Both the position numbers and the translations under genes were made by a program. Of a DNA stretch of 54,566 nt, positions 1 through 9,205 are shown piece after piece; within the stretch, counting starts at the first letter, position 1, and the number at the start of each line of letters is the position of its first letter. The notes under the pieces were generated by a model that was not told where the DNA came from, did not search any database, and saw only the letters and a list, made by a program, of their open reading frames with translations. Source of the DNA: an uncultured Clostridium sp. (GTDB lineage: Bacteria > Bacillota > Clostridia > TANB77 > CAG-508). The stretch is from positions 1-54,566 of the forward strand of contig CANDIF010000008.1 in assembly GCA_947384775.1 (NCBI GenBank), in the 5' to 3' direction.

Positions 1-110
1 TGTCGCAAACATTAACCTCATTATACTTGTAAAAAAAGTAATAGTAAATAGAAAAAGCAAAAATGTAATAAAAATGTAATATAACTTGCAGTTTGTCTTA
101 CATTTACAAT

Positions 111-191
111 CCGCTCCATCTTGCTGGATGATTTTGTTTTTCATGCTTTGGCTGAAGCACGCATTGAAAAACAAAACATCCATGTGGAGCT
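111..191 (+). repeat. Intergenic hairpin element, copy 1
   Basis: First of seven copies of an element that starts CCGCTCCATCTTGCTGGA and ends TCCATGTGGAGCT. The ends pair with each other across a small bulge. The interior here (ATTTTGTTTTTCA with TTGAAAAACAAAAC) forms its own stem, different in sequence from the other copies. It lies upstream of pyrH. Nothing else recognisable is seen in positions 1-284. Confidence 0.8.
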
Positions 192-284
192 AGTTTTGCG
201 TTAAATTAAAAAAATTCAAATAAATACTTTATTTTATAATATACTTATGATAAAATGTAAAAGAAATTTTAAATGGAGGTTGTT

Positions 285-989
285 ATGAAAACAGCATATA
301 AACGTGTTTTACTAAAGCTTAGCGGTGAAGCTTTAGCTGGCGAAAGAAAAAACGGAGTAGATGCACAAATAGTAGGAAACATATGTGATAAAGTAAAAGA
401 AGTAATAGATATGGGAGTTCAAGTTTCAATAGTAGTAGGCGGAGGAAATTTCTGGAGAGGTAGATATGGACATGAAATGGAAAGAACAACATCAGATTAT
501 ATGGGAATGCTTGCAACAACTATTAACGGATTAGCTCTTCAAGATGCATTAGAAGCAAGGGGAATACATACAAGATTACAAACAGCTATAGAAATGAGAC
601 AAATTGCAGAACCATATATAAAAAGAAAAGCGATTAAGCATTTAGATAAAGGAAGAGTAGTAATATTTGCATGTGGTACAGGAAATCCATATTTCTCAAC
701 AGACACAGGAGCAGCATTAAGAGCAGCTGAAACAGAATCAGAAGTAATACTACTTGCAAAAACAATAGATGGAGTATATTCAGCAGATCCTAAAGAAGAC
801 AAAGACGCAGTTAAATATGATGAAATAAGTTACTTAGATATTTTAAATAAGGATTTAAAAGTAATGGATTCAACAGCAACATCACTTTGCAGAGATAATA
901 AGATTCCATTAGTAGTTTTTGGAATAGATGATCCAGATAATATAGTAAAAATAATTAAAGGTGAAAGGATAGGAACTATAGTAAAATAA
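285..989 (+). CDS. pyrH: UMP kinase
   Basis: UMP kinase phosphorylates UMP to UDP in the cytoplasm, the committed step toward UTP and CTP. The 234-residue protein has the amino-acid-kinase fold signatures: KLSGEAL near residue 11, the glycine-rich [10 protein letters not shown] near residue 55 and [17 protein letters not shown] near residue 130. Length is normal for the family. The reading frame opens at 273, but that ATG lies inside the GGAGG ribosome site (275-279), so the ATG at 285 (MKTAYKRV) is chosen. It is followed 21 bases later by frr, the usual bacterial pairing, and both are probably co-transcribed. Confidence 0.97.
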   Translation: MKTAYKRVLLKLSGEALAGERKNGVDAQIVGNICDKVKEVIDMGVQVSIVVGGGNFWRGRYGHEMERTTSDYMGMLATTINGLALQDALEARGIHTRLQTAIEMRQIAEPYIKRKAIKHLDKGRVVIFACGTGNPYFSTDTGAALRAAETESEVILLAKTIDGVYSADPKEDKDAVKYDEISYLDILNKDLKVMDSTATSLCRDNKIPLVVFGIDDPDNIVKIIKGERIGTIVK

Positions 990-1010
990 TAGTTTCAAAA
1001 GGAGGTTTTT

Positions 1011-1559
1011 ATGGATATAAAAAACATAGAAGAAAAAATGGATAAAAGTATAAGTATATTACAAGAAAATTTAGCAGAAGTTAGAGCTGGAAGAGCAAAC
1101 CCTGCAATATTAAATAAGGTAATGATAGATTACTATGGAACACCAACACCAATAAACCAAGTAGCAGGAATATCAGTTCCAGAAGCAAGATTAATAGTAA
1201 TTCAACCATGGGACGCAAATATATTAAAAGAAATTGAAAGAGAAATAATAAAAGCAGAAATTGGAATTAATCCAAATAATGATGGAAAAGTAATAAGACT
1301 AGCTTTCCCAGAATTGACAGAAGAGAGAAGAAAAGAATTGGTAAAAGAAATAAAGAAAATGGGAGAAGAAGCAAAGATATCTGTACGTTCAGTTAGACGT
1401 GAAGGAATGGATATTGTAAAAGCAGAACAAAAAGAAGGAACAATTACAGAAGATGAACAAAAATCATATGAAGACAAAATACAAAAATTAACAGACAGCA
1501 AAGTTCAAGAGATAGATAATCAAATAGATAAAAAAGAAAAAGAAATAATGAGTGTATAA
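1011..1559 (+). CDS. frr: Ribosome recycling factor
   Basis: Ribosome recycling factor works with EF-G to split the post-termination ribosome so that subunits can be reused. The 182-residue protein is close to the usual 185 and carries the family features: RAGRANPAIL near residue 25, the YYGTPTPINQVA segment, and a long charged coiled-coil C-terminus. An AAAGGAGG ribosome site lies just upstream. It sits directly behind pyrH and before a strong terminator, so pyrH-frr look like a two-gene unit. Confidence 0.97.
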   Translation: MDIKNIEEKMDKSISILQENLAEVRAGRANPAILNKVMIDYYGTPTPINQVAGISVPEARLIVIQPWDANILKEIEREIIKAEIGINPNNDGKVIRLAFPELTEERRKELVKEIKKMGEEAKISVRSVRREGMDIVKAEQKEGTITEDEQKSYEDKIQKLTDSKVQEIDNQIDKKEKEIMSV

Positions 1560-1589
1560 ATAAGAAATATAAAAAACTCGAAATACTGA

Positions 1590-1618
1590 AAACAGCCACT
1601 TTCAATAAGTGGCTGTTT
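1590..1618 (+). terminator. Rho-independent terminator after frr
   Basis: An 11-bp perfect stem, AAACAGCCACT with AGTGGCTGTTT, encloses a 7-base loop and is followed by a T-rich stretch. It closes the pyrH-frr unit. Confidence 0.85.
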
Positions 1619-1688
1619 GATATTTTAAATGGAACTGAGTTGTAAAAATGTACCATTTTTATTAGAGTATCAAATTATCTTAAAAATA

Positions 1689-1718
1689 TTGACAAAAAAG
1701 GAAACAATATGTTAAACT
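1689..1718 (+). promoter_or_regulatory. Possible sigma-A promoter
   Basis: TTGACA at 1689-1694 is followed after 18 bases by TAAACT, four of six matches to TATAAT. It is the only reasonable promoter in the gap between frr and the next gene. The -10 is weak. Confidence 0.35.
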
Positions 1719-1778
1719 TAAATTAGATATTTTGCAAAAGTAAAATGGAATAAAAATGCGTAAGAAGAAGGAGAAAAA

Positions 1779-2423
1779 ATGGTAGCTATAGGAAATGTAA
1801 AATTGGGAATGAGAATAGAACCAATTTATGTACATGAGTTATCAAGAGAGGAAGTAGACCGTATTTTGCAAGCAAATGGCATATCATTAAATCAAGATGT
1901 AGGCTATCCAATAGATACAAGTATTATAAGTAGCTTTAGAACAGATAGACGAAAACTCAAAGAATACATCGAAATATGTAAATATGCATTTGATAAGAAA
2001 AACGGATTAAATGTTCAAAAACCAAATGCTAAAAAACTTTCAATATTTGATGATGAATTACAAATAAGTTATGAACTAAAACATTTAAAAGAATCTGAAT
2101 CTATGAGTGAAGCAGAAAAAGTAAGTATATATAAACAAGCCAAAGCGACACAGAATCTATTTAGAATGTTTGGAGCAAGCAATATTAATTTAGAGATAAG
2201 TTTATTAGATAGGGCATATTTCTCAGTACAAAGTTTATTACAAACAATAAAAACAAGAGGAAAAACTCCAATACTACCAGCAGCAGAAAAGAAGGAACCA
2301 GGAGAGTTTAGAAAAGAACTTTTTGATGGAACAGCACAAAGGGCAACAGAAAGAGTCTCAGAAAATTGGAAAGAACAGCCTAGAGAAATATCAGTTGAAA
2401 AAGATGAAGTAACAAAAACTTAA
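1779..2423 (+). CDS. Hypothetical protein, 214 residues
   Basis: I do not recognise this family. The protein is soluble, with no signal peptide or membrane segment. An ordered-looking N-terminal region (about residues 1-60) is followed by charged helical stretches, and the C-terminal 40 residues are rich in Glu and Lys and probably disordered. The start is supported by AGAAGGAGA upstream. It stands alone between terminators, with a possible promoter at 1689. The gene looks real because its codon use matches its neighbours and it has both a ribosome site and a terminator. Confidence 0.8.
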   Translation: MVAIGNVKLGMRIEPIYVHELSREEVDRILQANGISLNQDVGYPIDTSIISSFRTDRRKLKEYIEICKYAFDKKNGLNVQKPNAKKLSIFDDELQISYELKHLKESESMSEAEKVSIYKQAKATQNLFRMFGASNINLEISLLDRAYFSVQSLLQTIKTRGKTPILPAAEKKEPGEFRKELFDGTAQRATERVSENWKEQPREISVEKDEVTKT

Positions 2424-2424
2424 A

Positions 2425-2458
2425 AAAGAGTCTATTATTAAAATAAGAAGACTCTTTT
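2425..2458 (+). terminator. Rho-independent terminator
   Basis: AAAAGAGTCT pairs with AGACTCTTTT around a 14-base loop and is flanked by A-rich and T-rich runs, so it could work in both directions. It separates the unknown gene from the DUF21/CBS gene. Confidence 0.75.
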
Positions 2459-2492
2459 AATTTTAAAAAAACATAAGAGGGAGATAATAAAA

Positions 2493-3530
2493 GTGAAAAG
2501 CATTATAATATTACTAATAATTGTAGGAATAAAAGCTATTTTTTCAGCAGCTGATACAGCATTTACATATACCAGTAAATTTAAGATTTCACAAGAAAGC
2601 AAGAAAAATTTAAAAGCGAGGCAAATTAAAAAAATACTAGAAGATAAAAACAGGGTGTTTGAAATTATAGAAGTAGGAATAGTTATGGCAGAACTTTTTG
2701 CAAGTGCTTTTGTAGCAGAAGTATACTTAAGTGATTTTTCAAACATACTTGTAGAAAATGGAGTACCAGAAAGTTTTGCAACAATACTAGCAACAATAAT
2801 AATTACAGTTCTATTATCATACATATTACTTGTTTTCGGAGGAATATTACCAAAGAGATTAGCAAGAAACAATCCAGAAAAAACAGCATACAGATTAATT
2901 GGAATATTACAGATATTAGCAATTATAAATATTCCATTTGAAAAATTAATAAAAGTGTCAATTAATATATTTGGAAGAATGTTTGGATTAAAAGAAGAAA
3001 AAGAAGAAAAATTAACGGAACGAGAAATAAAAATGATACTTGCAGAAGGAAAAGATCAAGGTGTAGTTGATAAAATAGAAAAAGAAATTGCTACAAATGC
3101 TTTAAAATTTAATGAAATATCAGTAAAAGAAATTATGGTTACAAAAGAAAACGTAAAATTTATAAACATAAGAGAAAACTCAGAAAAGGTAATTGGTGAT
3201 ATAAGAAAATGTAAGTTTACAAGAATACCAGTGTTTGAAGGAACAAAGGATAATATTCTTGGAGTTTTAAATATAAAAGATTTAATATTTAAAGAAACGA
3301 TAAACCTAAAGGAAGAAATAAATATAAAAGAACTCTTAAGACCAGTAATAGTAGTTTATAAATCTACTAAAATTTCTGAAGTATTCAAAATAATGAAAGC
3401 AAATAGACAAGGGATGGTTTTAATAGAAGATAAAGATAAAAAAATAATAGGATTAGTTACTATGGAAGACATTTTAGAAAAATTAGTAGGAAAAATATTT
3501 GATGAATATGATGTAGTAAAGAAAGGATAA
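2493..3530 (+). CDS. DUF21/CBS domain membrane protein (CorC/HlyC family)
   Basis: Members of this family are membrane proteins linked to Mg2+/Co2+ transport, with cytoplasmic CBS domains that sense adenine nucleotides. Residues 1-20 form a first membrane helix, with two more at about 57-80 and 90-115. The family motif FGGILPKRLA lies near residue 125. Two CBS repeats occupy about residues 200-320 (VKEIMVTKENV and ELLRPVIVVYKSTKISEVF). No C-terminal CorC_HlyC domain is present, so at 345 residues it is a short version. It starts at a GTG behind GAGGGAGA. maf follows four bases later and is probably co-transcribed. Confidence 0.85.
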   Translation: MKSIIILLIIVGIKAIFSAADTAFTYTSKFKISQESKKNLKARQIKKILEDKNRVFEIIEVGIVMAELFASAFVAEVYLSDFSNILVENGVPESFATILATIIITVLLSYILLVFGGILPKRLARNNPEKTAYRLIGILQILAIINIPFEKLIKVSINIFGRMFGLKEEKEEKLTEREIKMILAEGKDQGVVDKIEKEIATNALKFNEISVKEIMVTKENVKFINIRENSEKVIGDIRKCKFTRIPVFEGTKDNILGVLNIKDLIFKETINLKEEINIKELLRPVIVVYKSTKISEVFKIMKANRQGMVLIEDKDKKIIGLVTMEDILEKLVGKIFDEYDVVKKG

Positions 3531-3534
3531 TAAA

Positions 3535-4107
3535 ATGAGAATTATATTAGCATCAGCTTCTCCTAGAAGGAAAGAATTATTAGAGATGATAGGAGTAAAA
3601 TTTGAAATTATAACAAGTAATGCAGATGAAACATTTTTACCTAAATTGACAATAGAAGAACAATCCCAAAGACTAGCATATATAAAAGCGAAAGCAGTTT
3701 ATGATAAAACAGAAGGAGAAAGAATAGTCATAGGTTCAGATACATTAGTAGTAAAAGATGGCAAAATATATGGAAAACCACAAGGAAGAGAAGACGCAAT
3801 AGCAATGTTAAAGGAAATACAAAACGGCAAACATAAAGTAATAACGAGTATTTGTGTACTATCTCAAAAAAATGGTAAGTATTTAGAGCAAGTAGATTAT
3901 GATATAACAGAAGTAACACTAAAGAAGATTACAGATGAAGAAATTGCAAGATGGGTTGATAGCGGAAATGCATATGATAAAGCAGGATCATATGCAGTAC
4001 AAAGTGAATTTGGAGTACATATAGACAAAATAAATGGAAACTTTTTTTCAGTTATGGGACTTCCAGTACATAAATTATACGATATGTTAAAAAGAGTTGA
4101 AGAATAG
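3535..4107 (+). CDS. maf: Maf family nucleoside triphosphate pyrophosphatase
   Basis: Maf proteins hydrolyse non-canonical or pyrimidine NTPs to NMPs and affect septation when overproduced. The 190-residue protein has the N-terminal SASPRRKELLEMIG signature at about residues 6-19, then IGSDTLV and GKPQGREDA, and a C-terminal GSYAVQSEFGVHI segment typical of the family. It begins four bases after the upstream membrane-protein gene and ends at a strong terminator. I cannot decide from sequence alone between dTTP/UTP and m7GTP specificity. Confidence 0.93.
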   Translation: MRIILASASPRRKELLEMIGVKFEIITSNADETFLPKLTIEEQSQRLAYIKAKAVYDKTEGERIVIGSDTLVVKDGKIYGKPQGREDAIAMLKEIQNGKHKVITSICVLSQKNGKYLEQVDYDITEVTLKKITDEEIARWVDSGNAYDKAGSYAVQSEFGVHIDKINGNFFSVMGLPVHKLYDMLKRVEE

Positions 4108-4143
4108 AAACATTAGACTGACCATTCAGTCTAATGTTTTTTT
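4108..4143 (+). terminator. Rho-independent terminator after maf
   Basis: A 12-bp stem, AAACATTAGACT with AGTCTAATGTTT, is followed by a run of T. It overlaps the end of the maf coding region. Confidence 0.88.
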
Positions 4144-4187
4144 ACAAATAATGGTATATAATAATATTGCAGAAGGGAAGTAGATTC

Positions 4188-4748
4188 ATGAATTTAGATG
4201 GATTGAAAACAAAATATATTGGAAAAAATTTAATTTATTATAAAGAAATTGATTCAACACAAACAGAAGCATGGAGAAACAATAACTTATCAAACGGAAC
4301 AATTATTATAGCAGATCATCAAACAGCAGGCAAAGGCACACATGGGAGAAAATGGACTAAAAACTGCAGTAAAGATATAGCATTTTCTGTAAAAATAGAT
4401 TTAAACTGTGATATTAGTAAACTAAGTAATATCACAGTAGACATAGCAAAGATTATAGTAAATGAATTTAAAGATTTATACAATATAAAATTAGATATAA
4501 AAACTCCAAACGACATTATATTAAGCCACAAAAAAATAGGAGGAATTTTAACAGAAACAAAAGTAGTAGGAAATACTGCAAAAGAGATGGTTATAGGAAT
4601 AGGAATAAATCTTTGTAAACAGGAATTTTCAGAAGATTTAAAAGATATAGCAACATCTATAGAAAACGAAGAGAACATAAAAATAGATAGATTAAAAATT
4701 ATAACAGAATTTTGTAATAGAGTTGAAAATCTACTATTAAAAATATAA
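4188..4748 (+). CDS. birA: Biotin-[acetyl-CoA-carboxylase] ligase, minimal form
   Basis: Biotin protein ligase activates biotin with ATP and attaches it to the lysine of AccB, whose gene lies 3.3 kb downstream. Catalytic motifs are visible: the biotinyl-AMP loop GKGTHGRKW (usual form GRGRxGRxW) near residue 50, and KIGGILTE near residue 120. The 186-residue protein has no N-terminal helix-turn-helix domain and only a short C-terminal cap, so it is a monofunctional ligase without a repressor role. The frame extends back to a TTG at 4167, but AGAAGGGAAG at 4171-4180 places the start at the ATG at 4188. Confidence 0.9.
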   Translation: MNLDGLKTKYIGKNLIYYKEIDSTQTEAWRNNNLSNGTIIIADHQTAGKGTHGRKWTKNCSKDIAFSVKIDLNCDISKLSNITVDIAKIIVNEFKDLYNIKLDIKTPNDIILSHKKIGGILTETKVVGNTAKEMVIGIGINLCKQEFSEDLKDIATSIENEENIKIDRLKIITEFCNRVENLLLKI

Positions 4749-4749
4749 T

Positions 4750-4832
4750 CCGCTCCATCTTGCTGGATATTCAATTTTTAAAATTTTAATACAGTTGTTT
4801 AAAATTTTAAAAATGAATACCAACATGGGGCT
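4750..4832 (+). repeat. Intergenic hairpin element, copy 2
   Basis: Starts CCGCTCCATCTTGCTGGA directly after the birA stop codon and ends CAACATGGGGCT. The interior stem pairs TTTTTAAAATTTTAA with a matching segment on the right side. The right terminus is slightly diverged. It lies between birA and fabD. Confidence 0.8.
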
Positions 4833-4868
4833 ATATAGTAATTAAGGAAAGGAGTAAGTTGATAGAAT

Positions 4869-5807
4869 ATGAAAATAGGTTTTTTATTCCCAGGTCAGGG
4901 AGCGCAAGAAGTAGGAATGGGAAAAGATTTATATGAAAATTATGAAGAAGCAAGAGAAATATATGATAGAGTTTCAGAAATTACAGGAATGGATATAAAG
5001 CGAATATCTTTTGAAGGACCAGAAGATATTTTAAATCAGACACAAAATACACAACTTGCCGTTTTGACAGAAAGTTTAGCGATAGTTGCTGTTTTAAGGA
5101 AACACAACATACAACCAGAAATATCAGCAGGTTTAAGTTTAGGAGAATATACAGCATTAATTGAAGATGGAATTTTTAATTTTGAAGATGGTGTTAAGTT
5201 AGTACAAAAAAGAGGAAAAATTATGCAAAATTTAATACCAAAAGGAAACTGGAAAATGGCAGCAGTATTAGGACTAGAAGCGAAAAAGGTAGAAGAAGCT
5301 TGCAAGAAAATAAACGGATTTGTAGTTCCTTCTAATTACAATACTATAGGTCAAACTGTTATTTCAGGAAAAGAAGAATATGTTGTTCAGGCAGGAGAGA
5401 TAGCAAAAGAAGCAGGAGCAAGGAAAATTAGTGTTTTGAATACTTCAGGACCATTTCATACGTCAAAGTTAGAAGAATGTTCAAAAGCTTTGGAAGAGGA
5501 ATTAAAAAAAGTTACAATCAATAGAAAACAATCTAAAGTGGTAAAAAATATAGATGGAAAAAGGTATGAGAAAACAGACGATGTTGCAGAAATATTATCT
5601 AAACATATTATGAATCCAGTTAGATTTTCTTGGGATTTACAAGAAATGTATGATAATGGAATAGATACTTTTATCGAAATAAGACCAAGAAGAAGTTTTA
5701 GTGGTTTTGTAAAAAGAATGAATTTTGAAAATCCAGTTCAAATTAAAACTATAAATAGCATAGAAACTTTAGAAGAAGTAATTAAGGAGGTAACAGAAAA
5801 TGAATAA
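4869..5807 (+). CDS. fabD: Malonyl-CoA:ACP transacylase
   Basis: FabD moves malonyl groups from CoA to acyl carrier protein. The 312-residue protein has GQGAQ at residues 9-13, the nucleophile Ser90 in GLSLGEYTAL, and the catalytic His in SGPFHTSKL near residue 200. The usual GHSLGE reads GLSLGE here, a variant also known in other Firmicutes. It starts the fatty acid synthesis cluster behind AAGGAAAGGAG and overlaps fabG by eight bases, indicating translational coupling. Confidence 0.95.
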   Translation: MKIGFLFPGQGAQEVGMGKDLYENYEEAREIYDRVSEITGMDIKRISFEGPEDILNQTQNTQLAVLTESLAIVAVLRKHNIQPEISAGLSLGEYTALIEDGIFNFEDGVKLVQKRGKIMQNLIPKGNWKMAAVLGLEAKKVEEACKKINGFVVPSNYNTIGQTVISGKEEYVVQAGEIAKEAGARKISVLNTSGPFHTSKLEECSKALEEELKKVTINRKQSKVVKNIDGKRYEKTDDVAEILSKHIMNPVRFSWDLQEMYDNGIDTFIEIRPRRSFSGFVKRMNFENPVQIKTINSIETLEEVIKEVTENE

Positions 5808-6534
5808 GGTAGCACTAATTACGGGAGCAACAAGAGGAATAGGAAAACAAATAGCCCTAACATTGGCAAAAGAACAATATGACATTGTGATAAATTATAG
5901 AAGCGAAAATGAAGAACTAAGTGAAGTAAAAAAGGAAATTGAAGCAAATAATGTGAAATGTATAACAGTAAAAGGTGACGTTAGTAACTTCAAAGATTGC
6001 GAAAATATGATAAAAGAGGCTATAGAAGAGTTTGGACAAATAGATGTATTGGTAAATAATGCAGGAATTACAAAAGATACTCTACTAATGAGAATGACAA
6101 AAGATGATTTTGAGAAAGTAATAAATGTAAATCTTGTTGGGACATTTAATATGTCAAAAAATGTAATACCATATATGATGAAGAAAAGAAATGGAAGAAT
6201 AATAAATATATCTTCAGTAGTAGGAATATCGGGAAACGCAGGGCAAACAAACTATGCAGCTTCCAAGGCTGGAATAATTGGATTTACTAAGAGTCTAGCA
6301 AAAGAAGTAGCAAGTAGAAATATTTTAGTAAATGCAGTTGCACCAGGATTTATTGAAACAAGTATGACAGCTGTATTAAAAGATGAAATTAAAGAAGAGA
6401 TTGCAAAACAAATACCATTAAAAAGAATGGGTACACCTGAAGATGTTGCGAATGTTGTAAGCTTTTTAGTGTCAGAAAAGAGTAACTATATAACTGGGCA
6501 GGTTATAAATATAGATGGCGGAATGCTTATGTAA
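5800..6534 (+). CDS. fabG: 3-oxoacyl-ACP reductase
   Basis: FabG is the NADPH-dependent short-chain dehydrogenase that reduces 3-ketoacyl-ACP. The 244-residue protein has the cofactor motif GATRGIGKQIAL near residue 9, NNAGIT near residue 87, a catalytic Ser in INISSVVG and YAASK with the catalytic Tyr and Lys near residues 152-156. The C-terminal ITGQVINIDGGM is typical. Its AAGGAGG ribosome site lies inside the end of fabD. Confidence 0.96.
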   Translation: MNKVALITGATRGIGKQIALTLAKEQYDIVINYRSENEELSEVKKEIEANNVKCITVKGDVSNFKDCENMIKEAIEEFGQIDVLVNNAGITKDTLLMRMTKDDFEKVINVNLVGTFNMSKNVIPYMMKKRNGRIINISSVVGISGNAGQTNYAASKAGIIGFTKSLAKEVASRNILVNAVAPGFIETSMTAVLKDEIKEEIAKQIPLKRMGTPEDVANVVSFLVSEKSNYITGQVINIDGGMLM

Positions 6535-6571
6535 TAGTGAATGGTGAAGAATTAAACAAGTAATAATTATT

Positions 6572-6628
6572 TTTTTCTTCATTCATATAGTGAAGAAAAA
6601 GGTGTATGGGCGATTTTAATCGTCCATA
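6572..6628 (+). other. Two adjacent hairpins between fabG and fabF
   Basis: TTTTTCTTCA (6572-6581) pairs with TGAAGAAAAA (6591-6600). Just after it, TATGGGCGATT (6605-6615) pairs with AATCGTCCATA (6618-6628), with one G-U pair and a two-base loop. The first has T-rich and A-rich arms and could act as a weak internal terminator or an RNA-processing site within the fab transcript. The role is unknown. Confidence 0.5.
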
Positions 6629-6673
6629 CTTCGAAGAAATTTCAAATAAATATTTTAGTGAAAGGATTAGAAT

Positions 6674-7912
6674 ATGGAAAGAAGAGTTGTTATAACTGGT
6701 ATGGGAGCCATTACTCCTATTGGAAATAATGTTGATGAAGTGTGGAAAGGTATTGAAAGTTCAAAATGTGGAATTGATAAAATAACTTTAATTGATACAT
6801 CTACATTTAAGACTAAATTAGATGCAGAAGTAAAGGATTATAATCCTACAGATTATTTGGACTTGAAACAAACGAAAAGATTAGATAGATATACACAATT
6901 TGCAATAATTGCAGCAAGAGAGGCTTTTAAAGATAGTGGAATTACTGCTGAAAATACGAACTTGGAAAATATGGGTATATACATAAGCTCTGGAATAGGA
7001 GGACTTAGAACTATTCAAGAACAATGTGAAATAAACAAAGAAAAAGGAAACTCTAGAATATCTCCATTGTTTATACCAATGTCTATTTCAAATATGGCTG
7101 CTGGAAATGTGGCTATAGATTTAGGTTTAAAAGGAGAATCAATTAGTATCGTAACCGCATGTGCATCTTCAACACATGCGATAGGAGAAGCATATAGAAC
7201 GATAAAACATGGTTATGAAGATGCGATTATGGCAGGAGGAAGTGAAGCATCAATTTGTAGCGTTGGAATTGGTGGATTTGAAAATATGAAAGCACTTTCA
7301 ACAGTAGAGGATGTAACAAGAGCAAGTATTCCATTTGATAAAGAAAGAAGCGGTTTTGTAATGGGAGAAGGTGCAGGAATGCTTGTTATGGAAGAATATG
7401 AACATGCTAAAAATAGAGGGGCAAAAATATATGCAGAAGTAATAGGATATGGGGCAAGTACAGATGCATACCATATAACATCTCCATCACCAGATGGAAA
7501 TGGAGGAGCAAGAGCAATGCTGAAAGCCATAAAAGATGCAAATATAAATCCAGTAGATATTAAATATATAAATGCACATGGAACTTCAACACATTTAAAT
7601 GATTTAACTGAAACTATGGCAATAAAATCAGTATGGAAAGAAAATAGCAATAAAGTAAAAGTAAGTTCAACAAAAGGAAATACAGGACATTTATTAGGAG
7701 CAGCAGGAGCAGTTGAAGCAGTTATAACAATTAAAGCAATGCAAGAAGGAAAAATTCCACCAACAATAAATTATAAGGTCCCAGATGAAGAATGTGACTT
7801 AAATCTTGTAACAAATGAAATTTTAGAAGAAAAAATAGATGTAGCTATGTCTAATTCTCTAGGATTTGGAGGGCATAATGCTAGTGTTATTTTTAAAAAA
7901 TTTGAAGAGTAA
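6674..7912 (+). CDS. fabF: Beta-ketoacyl-ACP synthase II
   Basis: FabF condenses malonyl-ACP with the growing acyl chain. The 412-residue protein begins RRVVITGMGAITPIG and has the full Cys-His-His triad: Cys in TACASSTHAIG near residue 164, His in NAHGTSTHLND near residue 303, and His in GNTGHLLGAAG near residue 340. Length is normal. Because no fabH is present nearby, chain initiation must use an enzyme encoded elsewhere in the genome. Confidence 0.96.
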   Translation: MERRVVITGMGAITPIGNNVDEVWKGIESSKCGIDKITLIDTSTFKTKLDAEVKDYNPTDYLDLKQTKRLDRYTQFAIIAAREAFKDSGITAENTNLENMGIYISSGIGGLRTIQEQCEINKEKGNSRISPLFIPMSISNMAAGNVAIDLGLKGESISIVTACASSTHAIGEAYRTIKHGYEDAIMAGGSEASICSVGIGGFENMKALSTVEDVTRASIPFDKERSGFVMGEGAGMLVMEEYEHAKNRGAKIYAEVIGYGASTDAYHITSPSPDGNGGARAMLKAIKDANINPVDIKYINAHGTSTHLNDLTETMAIKSVWKENSNKVKVSSTKGNTGHLLGAAGAVEAVITIKAMQEGKIPPTINYKVPDEECDLNLVTNEILEEKIDVAMSNSLGFGGHNASVIFKKFEE

Positions 7913-8042
7913 AGGGATTAAGTAGAGCATTTATTGAAAAATTCGCCAAATCTCGTCGGAGTTGGATATTTCTTACTAAAAATATTTATATAGATAAGAT
8001 ATAATGGAATAAATTTTAAAACAGAATTGGAGTGATTTTAAA

Positions 8043-8480
8043 ATGGAATATGAAAAAATTAAACAATTGATAGAAGATGTAGGTAATTCTAAATTGACAT
8101 CTATTGATATTGAATTTAAAGATGGAACTAAGATAAAAATGGAAAAGAATAATGAAGTACAAGAAATAGTAAAAACAGTGGCAACTAGTGAGTTTCAAGA
8201 AGTAAAGAATGAAACAAAAGATAGTTCAGAAAAAATAGAATCAGATGGAAATATAGTGAAATCTCCAATGGTAGGAACTTTTTATATAAAACCATCTCCA
8301 GAGGCAACCCCATATGTAGAGATTGGAACAGATGTAAAAAAAGGAACAGTTCTTTGCATAGTAGAAGCAATGAAATTAATGAATGAGATTGAATCAGAAT
8401 TTGATGGAAAAATTTCGGAAATTTATGTTAAAGATGGAGAAACTGTAGAATATGGCAAACCTTTATTTAAAATAATATAA
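8043..8480 (+). CDS. accB: Biotin carboxyl carrier protein of acetyl-CoA carboxylase
   Basis: AccB carries the biotin that shuttles carboxyl groups between AccC and AccA/AccD. The 145-residue protein has an N-terminal helical region, a charged flexible linker (about residues 40-72) and a C-terminal biotinyl domain beginning [10 protein letters not shown]. The biotin-accepting Lys lies in [11 protein letters not shown], near residue 112. The start has a TTGGAGTGA ribosome site. It is the expected substrate of the birA product encoded upstream. Confidence 0.96.
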   Translation: MEYEKIKQLIEDVGNSKLTSIDIEFKDGTKIKMEKNNEVQEIVKTVATSEFQEVKNETKDSSEKIESDGNIVKSPMVGTFYIKPSPEATPYVEIGTDVKKGTVLCIVEAMKLMNEIESEFDGKISEIYVKDGETVEYGKPLFKII

Positions 8481-8490
8481 GATACAAAAT

Positions 8491-8573
8491 CCGCTCCATC
8501 TTGCTGGATGTTCGATTTTTTAAATTTTAATACAGCTGTTTAAAATTTAAAAAATGAACATCCATGTGGAGCT
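8491..8573 (+). repeat. Intergenic hairpin element, copy 3
   Basis: A full-length copy with ends CCGCTCCATCTTGCTGGATG and CATCCATGTGGAGCT. The interior TGTTCGATTTTTTAAATTTT pairs with AAAATTTAAAAAATGAACA. It lies between accB and fabZ, in the same orientation as copies 1 and 2. Confidence 0.85.
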
Positions 8574-8616
8574 ACAATGTACAAATAATTATAATTAGCC
8601 AGAATATGGAGGAAAT

Positions 8617-9045
8617 ATGTTAGGAAAAGAAGAAATTGAAAAAGTGATACCTCAAAGAGATCCTTTTTTAATGATAGATGAAATAGAAGAATGTGAAATA
8701 GGAAAAAGTGCTGTTGCATATAAAAATGTTAAAGAAACAGAATGGTATTTCAAAGGACATTTTCCAGGAAATCCAATAATGCCAGGAGTTTTAATAGCAG
8801 AGAGCTTGGCACAAACAGGAGCATTTGCAATTTTGTCTTTAGAAGAAAACAGAGGTAAAAATGCTTTATTTGGCGGAATAGATAAAATGAAATTTAAAAA
8901 GGTAGTTGTTCCTGGAGATAAATTAAGATTAGAGGTAAAAATAATAAAACAAAAAGGACCAATAGGAGTTGGAGAAGCAGTGGCAACAGTTGACGGAAAG
9001 GTTGCAGCCAAAGGCGAATTAACATTTGCTTTGATTGACACATAA
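8617..9045 (+). CDS. fabZ: 3-hydroxyacyl-ACP dehydratase
   Basis: FabZ dehydrates 3-hydroxyacyl-ACP to trans-2-enoyl-ACP. The 142-residue hot-dog-fold protein carries the catalytic motif [19 protein letters not shown]: the His lies near residue 49 and the Glu near residue 63. It begins [20 protein letters not shown], typical of FabZ rather than FabA. A TGGAGG ribosome site lies 6 bases upstream. Confidence 0.96.
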   Translation: MLGKEEIEKVIPQRDPFLMIDEIEECEIGKSAVAYKNVKETEWYFKGHFPGNPIMPGVLIAESLAQTGAFAILSLEENRGKNALFGGIDKMKFKKVVVPGDKLRLEVKIIKQKGPIGVGEAVATVDGKVAAKGELTFALIDT

Positions 9046-9082
9046 TTAAAATTTTATCTGTGTCAAAAATTAGTACGAAATA

Positions 9083-9164
9083 AGCTCCACGAGGATGTTC
9101 ATTTTTAAAATTTTAAGCAACTGCATTAAAATTTTAAAAATGAACATCCTGCAAGATGGAGCGG
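9083..9164 (-). repeat. Intergenic hairpin element, copy 4 (inverted)
   Basis: The same element in the opposite orientation: it starts AGCTCCACGAGGATGTTCA and ends TGCAAGATGGAGCGG on the + strand. The inner stem TTTTTAAAATTTTAA / TTAAAATTTTAAAAA is perfect. It lies between fabZ and accC. Confidence 0.85.
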
Positions 9165-9205
9165 ACTGTGTATATCTACATATAAATTGAAGGGAAGAAG
9201 TAAAA

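Noticed and set aside
7913..8042. Another copy of the hairpin element between fabF and accB
   Set aside because: Neither conserved end is present. Only weak self-complementarity is seen.
8652..9041. Long reading frames opposite fab, acc and ATPase genes
   Set aside because: They are shadows produced by low stop frequency opposite AT-rich genes. Their Leu/Ser/Phe-rich composition and lack of ribosome sites show they are not genes.
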